Assembly: GCA_032622095.1 (NCBI GenBank)
Contig: CP136063.1
Span: 32,178,987 to 32,242,986 of the forward strand
Direction of reading: 5' to 3'
DNA length: 64,000 bases
DNA from: Siphonodentalium dalli
Lineage: Eukaryota > Mollusca > Scaphopoda > Gadilida > Siphonodentaliidae
The position numbers were made by a program, and so were the translations under genes. Below are positions 10,613-21,064 of this stretch, one piece after another; the first letter of the stretch is position 1; each line of letters begins with the position of its first letter. Below the pieces are notes generated by a model, which was not told the DNA's origin, ran no database searches, and saw only the letters and a program-made list of their open reading frames with translations.

Positions 10613-11006
10613 CCCTTTACCCAACAGAACGGACCTGTGCCAATGCATTCTCTTATATATGCGAGTCGACCATAGGTCGCCTCGCATATATAAGAGAATG
10701 CATTGGCTTAACACATTAAAAATTATAAAATTGTTAAAGAATGTAAGAAAAAAATGGTAAAAAGTGTTAAAAAAAGATTTTTTTTTAGGCCAATGCATTC
10801 TCTTATATATGCGAGGCGACCTATGGTCGACTCGCATATATAAGAGAATGCATTGGCACAGGGCATAAGTGTAACTATCACAATGTGGTCAAGGAGCCGG
10901 TTCCAATGATATCCATATTTGTATGGTTCTATTGAGACAGACCGAAGATATTTTAGGCTGTTGAAGCTTTATTTGGCCGGTTTTGGCCGGTTTGTTGGGT
11001 AAAGGG
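10613..11006. mobile_element. TTAA MITE family 1, copy 2
   Basis: Same 14-bp CCCTTTACCCAACA inverted ends, with TTAA at 10609-10612 and 11007-11010. Palindromes at 10639-10707 and 10789-10857. It is near-identical to copy 1, with a longer A/T-rich spacer, implying recent spread. Confidence 0.88.
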
Positions 11007-11062
11007 TTAACACTGGCGGAATCGTACATGTTTACAATATATTTATAATTTGGACTGTTACT

Positions 11063-11135
11063 AATGAAATTGGCTGAACTGTATGAGGAGAACAGAGAGT
11101 TCAGAAGAGCATTTATGCAACAGAAAGCTCAACAG
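11063..11135 (+). pseudogene. short exon-like segment
   Basis: An ATG opens MKLAELYEENREFRRAFMQQ and the frame runs into CAACAG|GTAATC, a plausible donor. The charged, heptad-like composition suggests a coiled coil. Only about 24 codons, no family assigned, low confidence. Confidence 0.25.
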
Positions 11136-11269
11136 GTAATCACTTTCAAATTAATAAGGACAGTTTGTTAGCACCTTCGATACAGTTTCGCTCCCAAAGT
11201 GTTAATGGGAGGAACCGTGCAGGGCCTCACCAGGCGGCGTTGTTATCTGATTGGTTATAAGCATTACTT

Positions 11270-11466
11270 TTGATTTCGCTGTTGGCGTTTGTTTACAGTC
11301 GACATGCATATTATGTACCCATCGGATCATTCTTTATACCGACGCAACAAACTTATTCAGATACGTCTTCATATGGTTATAATAACTATACCATAAAGAA
11401 ACTGAAGATAGAAATTGCTAAGCGTGGAGCTGTCCTGACTGGTCGAAAACATGACTTAATAGAGAG
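11270..11466 (+). pseudogene. SAP-domain-like exon
   Basis: The frame ends YTIKKLKIEIAKRGAVLTG-RKHDLIER and then a consensus GTAAGT donor at 11467. The pattern of hydrophobic and RG-x-x-x-x-GRK-x-DLIER residues matches a SAP DNA-binding helix-turn-helix of about 35 residues, normally an N-terminal exon. No in-frame ATG is seen close by, so the exon may begin at the TTTACAG acceptor at about 11298. SAP modules accompany SWIM/YqaJ-type mobile-element genes, consistent with the neighbours. The second half of the domain should lie on a downstream exon, which I did not find. Confidence 0.5.
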
Positions 11467-11934
11467 GTAAGTTTTCGATTTTAGTGTACTATCCATCATG
11501 GTCGATTTCTGACATCGCAATACAAGTTTACAAGTTCCCGAGGTATAACTCCAGCGTATATTTCCATTCAATGGTTGATAATGGCATATAATATACCATT
11601 TAACAGAAATAAATGTTTCATTTGTTAGATTATTTTATGAGAATTTTACCAGTGTGTTACTATTCTGCTCTATTTATTTAGCCTGAATTGGTCACTCTCG
11701 TCAGGTTTGTGTGAAAAAGTTTCACGAAATTGTTGGGGATAATTGTGATCAAGTTACATAGATTAATACAATTTCATGTTTTATAACAACATATTACATA
11801 TTCATATTTTGCGATAAAAATGATCACCTCCAGTATACTAATATTTCTTAATTTATGCTTTATGAGGGCTATTTACTTGACAAAACTGAAAAGTATTTTC
11901 CTTATAGATAAATACAGGTGACTACCTTCATCAC

Positions 11935-12172
11935 AGATAAACATTCGTGCCCTTATTGTGAAATCGCTCATCCCATGAATAATATGTTTTGTTTATTTTG
12001 TTGTAGTTGAATGACTGACAATAACTGAAGTGAATGTCGATCTCAGAAAATGGGTGTAAATCTCACCGCAGGGCAGCTGGAAAGCCAGATAAATATTCAT
12101 GCCCCTAATGTGAAATCGCTCATCCCATGACTAATTAGTTTTGTTTGTTTTGTTGCAGTGAATGACTGACAA
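11935..12172 (+). repeat. local direct duplication, about 87 bp, period about 153 bp
   Basis: 'gtgaaatcgctcatcccatg' and the following 'gaatgactgacaata' occur at 11935-12022 and again at 12088-12172. The two copies are about 90% alike by eye. Non-coding. Confidence 0.7.
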
Positions 12173-12176
12173 CACT

Positions 12177-12270
12177 TATGTCTGACTCCGCAGAGAATGG
12201 GGTCCCTGGGGTGGATCCCTCAGAAGAGGTGGAAAGTCCGCCCAGATCTCCCACAAGGGAGCACTACTGC
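12177..12270 (+). pseudogene. short proline/serine-rich coding start
   Basis: ATG at about 12178 opens MSDSAENGVPGVDPSEEVES, then PPRSPTREHY. It is interrupted by an AT-rich block containing repeated CATTAAAA strings. GC content is clearly higher than the flanks. It may be the start of the gene whose next part is the ORF at 12476. Confidence 0.3.
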
Positions 12271-12475
12271 ATGCATAATTCATTAAAACATCATCAAAAT
12301 GTCATTAAATCATTAAAATGTCCTTAAACTTTGTTTTCTATATTTTAAGTAACTCCAACAAAAACAAGAATTTAAGGAGAAAAGCATTAAAAATTGAGGT
12401 GATTTCATTAAAATGCTTCCAAATAGTTCCCATATCATATTGATGTGCTTAAAAAATCATTATTTCTTGTAAAGT

Positions 12476-12955
12476 GTGTATATAGGGTTTTGGAACGTGC
12501 AGGTGTACCTAGCTAGAACGCATCCTGCATTAGCTCTGAGAATAGATGTACCAGCTGCTGGTAATGCTGCAGTATATGCCATGAAGATTGGCTGGGACGA
12601 TGCGGCAACGGTGTATGGGTCACTGTTGGATAACCATCGTGATGAGGGATTAACGCTCGAAAGGACTTGTGCGAGTCTTCGGGCTAGTCGGTGGGATCAT
12701 GGGATCAACGCTGCGCTGTATGGAGGTATCACGCAGCGTTTAAAGCTCCAGAGCTTAGACCCAATAGCTGCAGTTATCATTGGCGTGTATTCCGGCCTGA
12801 GGAATGACGCTACCCTGGCACATTCACCAGCCCTCCAGCGGCAAGCAAACAATTGCTCGCTGACACTTGATATAGCTCAGATGGCGGCAAAGTCTCTGAG
12901 ACAAGCGTATGTGAAATCCATAACCCGGGGAGTCGTCCTGGACCATGGCGAGTAA
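12476..12955 (+). CDS. unrecognised 159-codon ORF, GC-rich and alanine-rich
   Basis: The frame runs about 480 bases without a stop, in DNA much richer in GC than its surroundings. The protein looks like a soluble helical domain: ALALRIDVPAAGNAAVYAMK, then WDDAATVYGSLLDNHRDEG, ALYGGITQRLKL, AAVIIGVYSGLRNDATL and DIAQMAAKSLRQAYVK. No signal peptide or membrane segment is seen. The track-style start is GTG, so the true start is unknown. GTGCAG near 12500 could be a splice acceptor. I recognise no family. A structural or gag-like protein of a mobile element, or a captured gene, are possibilities I cannot separate. It terminates with TAA after DHGE. Confidence 0.4.
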   Translation: MYIGFWNVQVYLARTHPALALRIDVPAAGNAAVYAMKIGWDDAATVYGSLLDNHRDEGLTLERTCASLRASRWDHGINAALYGGITQRLKLQSLDPIAAVIIGVYSGLRNDATLAHSPALQRQANNCSLTLDIAQMAAKSLRQAYVKSITRGVVLDHGE

Positions 12956-13295
12956 CATAGACTTGTATCAGAGAACCATCGTGGAGCTTCTCGTTTTGTC
13001 TTTTTGTTCACTTGTTTGTATATATGTAGCACTTAGTACTTGTATATGTATCCTTTGTCTTCTAATAGGTCACTTTGTTTTAGCCTATTCTTTTAATGTA
13101 CATTAGAGTCATTCTTTTGGCTCAGTTTCGTTTTATGTCCAAATACTGCAACAATCCATTTCGTACAGTACATTACAAACCAGTAAAACACCTATTACTT
13201 AGGACTTCAACAGTTTCCACTATTTTGAACTTTGGCTTTAACTTGAAAACTACTAAAGTTACCCTACCTGCATCGGTGTAAATGCGTACTTGAAG

Positions 13296-13968
13296 TTAAG
13301 ATGGTATATAATGCATCTAAAACTGTTGCGATGTCTTTTATACCAAAAGATCTCGCCATAAAAACTGTGCATCAACTGCTATTATGCGGAACTGATATTA
13401 AGTATGTTCCATCTTTCAAATATTTGGGACACATCATAACGGAGGACCAGACCGACGATGAGGATATCCAACGCCAATATCGGTCAATTTGTGCTCGCTC
13501 AAATATGATCATCCGAAAGTTCTCTAAATGCTCCCGCGAAGTCAAGAGATTCCTATTTGAACGTTTTGTCTCGCCTCTATATTGCGCACATTTATGGGTC
13601 GCCTATAAACAGTCAACATACAAGAAGCTCACAGTGTGTTATAACAATGCGTGCAGGATGGTGATGGGTTACAGTAGGGGTTGTAGTGCGAGTGGAATGT
13701 TCGCGTTCGATGGAGTAAGGTCGTTAACGGAGGTGAGAAGAAAGACAGTTTTCGGGTTTCGCGAGAGAGTAACTGACAGTGACAATACAATCGTCAAGGC
13801 AATATGCTATTTTAGTCTCATTACATCCTCAAAACTGATTCAACACTGGAATAATCTTTTATATACATAATTTGTGTTTTATTTTGATTTATTGTGGTAT
13901 TTATTTATGATATTCCTATAGGCAATCCTGCCTGAATTAAATAATAATAATAATAATAAAATATAATG
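13296..13968 (+). mobile_element. 5'-truncated LINE with (AAT)n tail
   Basis: The 189-codon frame 13301-13870 is the C-terminal part of a non-LTR reverse transcriptase. It reads VYNASKTVAMSFIPK, then FKYLGHIITEDQTDDEDIQR, LFERFVSPLYCAHLW and YNNACRMVMGYSRG. These follow the catalytic palm, so the polymerase core itself is absent. A short 3' UTR ends in an AAT microsatellite (13942-13962), as in I/Nimb-like or related clades. Exact clade and target duplication were not determined. It is a dead, 5'-truncated insertion. Confidence 0.7.
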
Positions 13969-14149
13969 CCATCAAAAGCTTCAAGTTTAATGAACTGAAA
14001 GCAGCATTAAAAAAAGTTTGACCATATTTTAAAACAAAATTAATGCCTTCATTTCAATTAAGTGCATTAAATTCCCTCCAAGATCAAGATGGACAATGCA
14101 CCGCTGGGCGGAGGTAACGCCCCGACTGTACGTATATGTACAATCAGAG

Positions 14150-14850
14150 AACGTTTACTGAAAAAGGGCCATAACTTTTGCAAAAATTATCGGATTGAAC
14201 CGAAATTCGACCCTGACTTGTATTTTGATATAGCTAGGTAATCCACAAAAAAACGGGTTTTGCAAATAAATAATCCAAAATAAAGTTGTCATCCGAATAC
14301 CAGAAAAATAGAAGAAAAACTTGATTTTTCTAAGTTGAAAAAGGGTCATAACTCTTGCAAAAATTATCCAATTAAACCGAAATTCGACATTGACGTGTAT
14401 TTCGATATAGGTAATCTACAAAAAAACGGGTTTTGCAAATAAATATTCCGAAATAAAGTAATAATCCGAATACCAGAAAAATCGAAGAAAAACTGAATTT
14501 TCTAAGTGGAAAAAATCGACCTGGACCTGTATTTTGATATAGGTAATCCACAAACAAACGGGTTTTGCAAAAACATAATCCAAAATCAAGTTATCATCCG
14601 GAAACAAAAAAATAGAAGAAAAAACTGAATTTTCTAAATCGAAAAAGGGGCGTAACTCTGGAAAAAATGGGCGGACGAAACCGCGGTTATTAGGAAATCT
14701 TTTCCCCCCGGGTGGTCTACTTGCATACCAAAGATAAACTTAATTGAGTTAGCGAAACCCAAGTTATGAGTTGAAACGTTCGTACAGACGGATGGACGGA
14801 GGGCGTCACTATATACCCCCAAATCTCCATCGAAGATCGGGGGCATAATA
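14150..14850. repeat. tandem repeat block of 'aaaagggccataactc' type
   Basis: Successive diverged units start at about 14155, 14337, 14510 and 14641. Each carries 'aaaaagggncataact', a 'ccgaaattcgac' segment, 'gatataggtaatcc' and 'acgggttttgcaaa'. The block ends in 'cagacggatggacggagg'. The same superfamily of repeats recurs at 26.1-26.6 kb and, more diverged, at 16.0-16.3 kb. These are common in mollusc intergenic DNA. Small minus-strand ORFs here are by-products. Confidence 0.75.
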
Positions 14851-14958
14851 AACCCTTTAATATTTAAAAAATGAACCTCGAATAATTATAAATATTCGAA
14901 TTCTATGAATCGAATATCATGCGAATATGAAATATGAAATTTTGGTGTCAATCTGGTG

Positions 14959-15043
14959 AAAAATGAATGCTGTAGAGTATTCAAAAATGGTTTTGTGATA
15001 TATCACAAAATCATTTTGTGAACACTCTGAAGTATTCATTTTT
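14959..15043. repeat. 85-bp imperfect hairpin
   Basis: The left arm AAAAATGAATGCTGTAGAGT and the right arm, whose complement reads AAAAATGAATACTTCAGAGT, pair over about 42 bp. They meet at the perfect palindrome TTTTGTGATATATCACAAAA. There is almost no loop. It could be a relic MITE or an RNA hairpin. Confidence 0.7.
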
Positions 15044-15242
15044 ATACAACAGCAGCACCAGTTCTGTAAAATCATCGTCCAACAGCGATAGCACCGTAAA
15101 ACGTCCAGCGAAAACCGATAGTGTAAAGTTGTCAAAACTCCAAATTAACCTTCCCAATGAAGAGTTTGTTGGTATGTTGAGATGCGAGTTTATAAACTAC
15201 ATAGGTGTTGACACTGTTGAGTAAATTGGTTCCTACAGAGCC

Positions 15243-16600
15243 TAAGCTCAAACACGTGAGGATGTTTAAATTTGGTGGTTAATAACTCAAAGCTCATGCA
15301 ACACTTGATCCCCGATGTGGTCGGGCCTACATGTAGCTGATGTTTTAGACGTAAAATATGACCTTACTAGTTCATAGTTTTGTGACTTCGAAACCACAAC
15401 CACCAGATCATGTCACGCGTCAGTCAACCTCAATAACTTTCTTGTTATGTTCTAGTCATCAAGTGATAGATTTAGGTCAAATCTATGCTGTATTTATGTT
15501 CGATTTTATTTTACTCTTTTCCGTTTCTATGTATGTACATGTGTTCTTGTTCTTGTTCAGTATTATGCTCCAGATTAGAATCCATAATCATTGTATACGT
15601 AGCCGAACTTTGGGTTTCAATCATGCGTTGATATGCCATTGATGTAGGTTAAACGCCCATTCCCACTTCGTTAGCATTGAACTTAAATTTATTCACGATC
15701 CATCCTTCAATTAATCCGAATTGCTTCTGACTATTGAAACGAATTTTTTTTTTTTTTTTTGTATTGTCACTTTAAATTATTTTCGTTTCTTAGTCAGAAC
15801 TAAAACCTGTCAAAAATTGGAAGTTCTTGCGGCGGTCATCACATGTTTATCGGACCCCCAGGTCATGTGTGTATATGTTGGAATTAAATAACCTCCGCCA
15901 TTGTCAAGATCACTCAATTCCTGGTTCAACGATACCTCATTTACCGTTCTAGCTCCAATATTGATATATCTTTGACTTGATCAAACAAAAGTAACCACTT
16001 TTTGTTTACATTTTCCAGCACGTAGCTCATTAATATTCAAAATTTGCGGGCGGAACCCAAATTCGAACTTGACATGTAGTTTGGGCTAACTGACCGTTTT
16101 TGTCCGCAGACCATTCAGGTTTAAATTTGGAGGACTATTATATATAGTGCGTCCGAATAGTTTCCGGATGATAACTTTAGTTAGAGTGAACCAAATTAAA
16201 TTAAATTTGGTACAGTATGTGGGTTTACTAGCCCAAACTACAGGTCAAGTTCGAATTCCGGTTCCGTCTGCCAATTTTCACCACAGTTATATATGTCCCT
16301 TTTCAACTTAGAATGTTGCCGATTTGAGGTTTCTGGATGATAACTTTAGTTAGTTCTCAATTGATTGTAATGATATTAGGTTGTGTGTGTTAAGTTAAGG
16401 TCTACAGCAAGATAACATCAATTTATATCTATTACATTTATGTACAATACGTTGTCTTTAAATATAGACAACCTGTTCGTGGAGGAGGGTGAACAAAAAT
16501 AACAAGAGCATCGCTAGGGCATGGCAAAATACGCCCTTTAGCCATTTCAAATTGTACTATCGCAAAATAAGATAATACTTTGAGCTTACATTTGAAGAAA
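15243..16600. other. mostly unannotatable DNA with a poly(T) run and diverged repeats
   Basis: Contains a poly(T) run at about 15745-15762. A diverged repeat pair around 16.03-16.33 kb resembles the 'aacccaaattcgaacttgac' intergenic repeats, with inverted relatives at 16.05 and 16.24 kb. No exon or ORF with recognisable motifs. Confidence 0.5.
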
Positions 16601-16610
16601 ATCTGATATA

Positions 16611-19180
16611 CAGCACTGCTCAAATTAAGCTCCCTGTTTTAACGAGGTGTACATGCATTAATACCGCGGTGCAATACCGCGACATACCGCCGATTTGCGG
16701 TTGCACTACCACGCGCGTACCGCGGTACCACCGCGACGTTCACGGTACCACCGCACTACCGGCGGTAACGAATGTTGTTAGCGCGGTGGCACGCGGTAAT
16801 GCACCGCACAAACGCGGTGAAATTACCGCTACGCGGTAGCATTTTTGTAACGAGGTTAATGACGGGATTCGATGGCTGACAGTCAATCTTCCAAAATAGG
16901 ACGGCCGTTTCCACGATCTCCATCCATGTTTGTGTACCGTGAAGTGTATTATTAAAATATTGAAATAGATGAAAGCCGAGTATCGGGAAATATGCCCATT
17001 ATAACAGGCTTCCAGATTAAGTAAAGGTAAGTATAAGTTACTTTGAGAAAGTCATTTTTCAATTAATGTGAATATTAAAATATTACAATAACATTTCTAG
17101 TCTCGTTTTACTGCCTAAAATTCCCATAAATGACACTATTTGTAATCAGTGTTGGTTATCGGGAAGGGAACAAATCATTTCGGCCATTTTAGACAGCTCG
17201 ATAAATCCCGTATCTATACAGTTTATATCAATGTGCAGATGTACGTGATCCCTAAATTGAATGATAACGACCACTATTTAAATAGTCCCCAGAATAAATA
17301 TCGTTATTAACTTTATTGACATTCATCAACTGCAAATCACAAACACCATTTGTTCGTATAACGGGAATTATTGTCTTAGCAATAAAAGACACAACGTGGA
17401 ACTCCCTTATATCCAGGGGGAAAAAAACACATTCTGGCAAAAGCACGTGTCACTGATTACGTCATACTGCAGCTGGCATACTTTGTTAATATAGGTCACG
17501 GGGCACTTAAATTAAGATGTCGTCATGTCTTTTTATAACTGGCCTCAATGGGTGAAATAAATATTTGTGTTTGTTGATGGTGCTATTATATAGTAAAACT
17601 ACACACGTGACGCACGAATGGCTGTTTTGTGTTTTGGACACTTGTATTTCCATTACTTCAATGCGTCCGTTTGGCTTACATAATGCTCGCAGAAGGTAGT
17701 TCAGATATTTATCGATCTATTTTGGTATTGCGAATAATATTATGTGCGAACCGCTAAGTGGCTTTATAAACAGACAAGTCTCATTCGATCTTTAAAATGT
17801 TGTGCACGTAATAGCTATTTATAAATATTTGTCGCACAAAAGTGAGACAAACGCTCTTTATTGCTACCGTATCGGGAATAAACTAACAAGGACTAAAACA
17901 CACCGAATTCGATCACTTGAAATAATTATGTTACAATGTTAACCTCTGTATATAACCAAACAAACATATTTTATCTTTCCAACACCATGCATGTTTTTTT
18001 CCGAATAACGATTAGATAGGAATACCGGTATGTGATATAATTTATACTGCGACCCACCGAGAACTACAAGTGCACGCCCTCGCCAAAAGTTGCAATTTCA
18101 CATCAAACGATGCCGCCCGACACGCACTCGTGAGCACAATGAATGTTCACGTAACAAAATCAAAGACTGATTTGACAACGTTGTGTCTTTCAATGTTTGG
18201 TGTTTTGCGTGTCTTTTGTCGCGCACATTGGTGATAACAACTTTACTTTGCTGCATGACATGTGCCACGCTTTCTTAGTTATACATTTTATTCCCACCGA
18301 CAAGAAATCTTCAGGCGCAAATGTTTGTAAATTGCTTTACTATTTCACGAATGCGCACAATCATACGTCTTGGCGATAATATACTATTTACGCGCCGATT
18401 ATGTTTGGCATATGAACACAACTATAGATTTGAACGAATATGAATATTTCTGCAACGATCGCAGCTCTGGCCTCCAAGACTAAACTCGGACTCAGTGTTA
18501 CTAATGCACCGTCCACGCTGGTTTCGACCAAATTCAGATAAATGGAGGATTTACTTTTCCCATTTTTATAAGAAATTTAGATTTCGGAAACACAAAAAAA
18601 AACAAAACAAAATCCACATGAGTGGAAACCGATATAGGAATCGGGTGCGTAAATCATTTGACGATATGTAAGATAGATGCTAACAACAAAACTATTACTC
18701 CAAGGTGTTTTGCGTAATCCAGTCGCCGTAAGCAATTATAGCTGAGTTCAAAAACCGCCGACGTGATGTACGTGTACATTTGTAATATGTTACATGTAAA
18801 CCAATCCGATTGCATTCATTTATATTCATTACGTATACATAATTACGTGCAGCTTACATGTAATCATTCAATACAAAAGTTATTCATAATCATTTACCTA
18901 CCGTGTGACGCCTTGTTTCAGTCGTGTTCTCTCCGCGGTGGAGGGCCGTTAGCGGTAATTTGAACGCGGTTACGAAAAAAATACTGCAGTGTACGGCGGT
19001 AACGAACACCAATAACGCGGTGACCTGCGGTAACCAACGGTAAAAATACCGTACCAGTACCGCGGGTCAACCGCCCTCCGTCGCGGTACAGAATGATAAC
19101 CGCGGTATTTTGGTGGCAACACCGCAGTAAGTACCGGCCCATAACCTCGTTAAACAGGTCGCTTACTGAGAGCATAGCTG
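16611..19180. mobile_element. 2.5-kb TA-flanked inverted-repeat element, copy A
   Basis: The left end CAGCACTGCTCAAATTAAG, followed by a CTGTTTTAACGAGG stretch, pairs with the complement of the right end (CAGCTATGCTCTCAGTAAGC, then GACCTGTTTAACGAGG). This gives imperfect terminal inverted repeats of about 38 bp. TA lies outside both ends (16609-16610, 19181-19182), as in Tc1/mariner-type insertions. Both subterminal zones (about 16660-16850 and 18940-19140) are packed with ACCGCGGTA-like motifs. The interior shows no conserved ORF: the small frames present differ between copies A and B. I therefore call it non-autonomous. Confidence 0.8.
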
Positions 19181-19182
19181 TA

Positions 19183-19408
19183 TGTCAGAAGGAGTGTGAA
19201 ACCCCGTTATTCGCTCACACACAACTAACGCCATTAGCACATCCACCGGGATACCTTTAGTCATCATACCAAATCTGATTGAAATCGATCGTGCTGTCTG
19301 AGATAAAAACGTGAATAAGCATACATGTACATTATATAGACCCTTCTTTTTTCTATGGGAGCATCTGTTTATTTTGGAATCTCAACAAAGGTATTATTCT
19401 ACTTTCAG
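19183..19408. other. intergenic or intronic spacer
   Basis: Short non-coding stretch between twin element A and a candidate exon, ending in a polypyrimidine tract and CTTTCAG. Confidence 0.4.
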
Positions 19409-19537
19409 ATGTCATTGAGAGAGGAAATAGCACCGGATATGGATGTGGTGAACACATTCACAAATGTCATGACCATTAACATTCGCGAAATTTCAATGAA
19501 ACACTTCAGAGTGGACGTTAAAGGCACAATGCTATCT
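19409..19537 (+). CDS. exon 1 of a possible OB-fold (RPA-like) gene
   Basis: Bounded by TCTACTTTCAG and a CT|GTAAGT donor, exactly 43 codons, phase 0. It begins ATG at the acceptor (MSLREEIAPDMDVVNTFTNV) and ends HFRVDVKGTMLS. Joined to the exon at 20943 the pattern 'hRVdVKGt-S-F-L-D-I-ViwW' resembles the first strands of an OB fold, as in replication protein A-like single-strand DNA binders. That is inference from hydrophobic pattern only. It sits between the two 2.5-kb twin elements. Upstream exons, if any, are not identified. Confidence 0.45.
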
Positions 19538-20942
19538 GTAAGTATCTGCAGGAAGAAATCATTGTTTACCATTACAACTATGAATCAAACACGTGGGAAG
19601 AAATAATTGATTACCACTACAACTAATATGATCATACGTAAAAGTAATTTGCATCTGCTTGTTACTGTTCATTTGATTATCGGATAAAATTTTAGCTTTA
19701 GACGGATTTGATGATAAACCGTAACAGGACAAAAGAAAATCATATACATGTATACCGGGTTTAAATAATCACATACATCTATAACGCAAATGTGGATGTT
19801 CATCCTGCCAGTGTAATATGGGTCTCCACTGTCTTGTCATCAACGCAGTCCTATCTGCAATTGTTAGACGGATGGACGGACGACTAACCACGACTGATGA
19901 CTATAGCTCCACCGGAGACTTAGTCTCAGTTGAGCTAAAAACTATTATATCAGTATTTGTTTTTGTAAATATCATGAACTGGCTGGAAATTAATCAAATG
20001 TTGCATTATGGCTTAACATTTAAGTAACGGTTGACAAATTTATCATACTCTGAACAAAACGGACTGAAATATGGTCATAATATATATATCTTGTACATGT
20101 CTATATACATACCTAAAGTATATGAACATGCATATTTTTAAGTATTAATATTAAATTTATATGTATAATATTTCACAATATAGAGAACTAGTTATTTGTA
20201 AAAAAAAACTCATGGGTTATCTCATACATTACATTTTGTCTTGTTAAATATCACTATGTTCACTAGCGATCAACCTCCATCAGATGAAACTCATTGTGGT
20301 GACAAACGACTTCGTCCGTGTTTTGACCTTGAATTGACCATTTTGAAGGTCAAGGTCAGGGTAGCGATTTGATCCGTCGAAAACACTCCCTCAATAAAAG
20401 TATCCGTAGCTATCACATTTCATCGAAATCAGTTAATTTTTTAATTTAATTTAATTCTGCCTTTTTAATTAAGAGTGATGGTACCCGTCCAGTGATGATA
20501 CCCGACCCTAAAAGAGGTACGTTTGTGGGTACCCGTTTCAAGGTGAAAATCAACTCTGAGGGAAAGACCCAAGACGTCACGCAACAAGCTCATGTCTGGA
20601 TACAGTCTTACACGCACACGCCCAAACCCAGACAAAATGATCACATTACACACATACGCTCTTTATCGACGACATCACTGCGGATACGAACGCTCTTTAA
20701 CTATCAATGCGATTAACCCCACCGTGCCAACGGCGATAATTTTTGTGACTGGGAGTGTTGCTCTGACGTTCTCAGAAGCGGTGCGATGCCACTTCATCTG
20801 GGATTTTACCCTTAGATAGGAAATTTGGTCTCAATCCTTCCGGCAGTTTTAGAGTTCATCGCGATCAGACACACCGCACAGATCTTCCAAAATATACAAT
20901 AGATATATATATATATATAAATCATTTTGTTTTATTTGCCAG
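19538..20942 (+). other. putative intron with diverged repeats
   Basis: Lies between the two candidate exons. It includes 'gaaggtcaaggtcaggg' intergenic-repeat sequence at about 20.33 kb and a TA microsatellite at 20905-20920. It ends in ATTTGCCAG. No coding motif seen. Confidence 0.4.
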
Positions 20943-21064
20943 GCTAAAGTATTGGGAAAATCCCAATATCGTATATTCAAACTATGTGATACAGAGAACG
21001 AGGACTCAACAATAGATGTCATATGGTGGATTCCAAATATTGGACAAATTCCAATTTACCATCA
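20943..21064 (+). CDS. exon 2 of the possible OB-fold gene
   Basis: Flanked by ATTTGCCAG and CA|GTGAGT. It continues in phase 0 from the exon at 19409 and ends in phase 2. It encodes AKVLGKSQYRIFKLCDTENE, then STIDVIWWIPNIGQIPIYH with no stop. The clean acceptor, donor and compatible phase argue for a real exon. Downstream exons between 21.1 and 23.5 kb could not be identified, so the gene is incomplete or interrupted. OB-fold membership is tentative. Confidence 0.45.

Noticed and set aside
12476-12955. Idea that the orphan ORF is an endogenous viral nucleoprotein or capsid
   Set aside because: Composition alone suggests it; no diagnostic motif is visible, so I leave the family open.
15018-15224. 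68-codon ORF with VKLSKLQINLPNEEF
   Set aside because: It faintly recalls retroelement gag segments, but it starts in the hairpin arm and is too short and unsupported.
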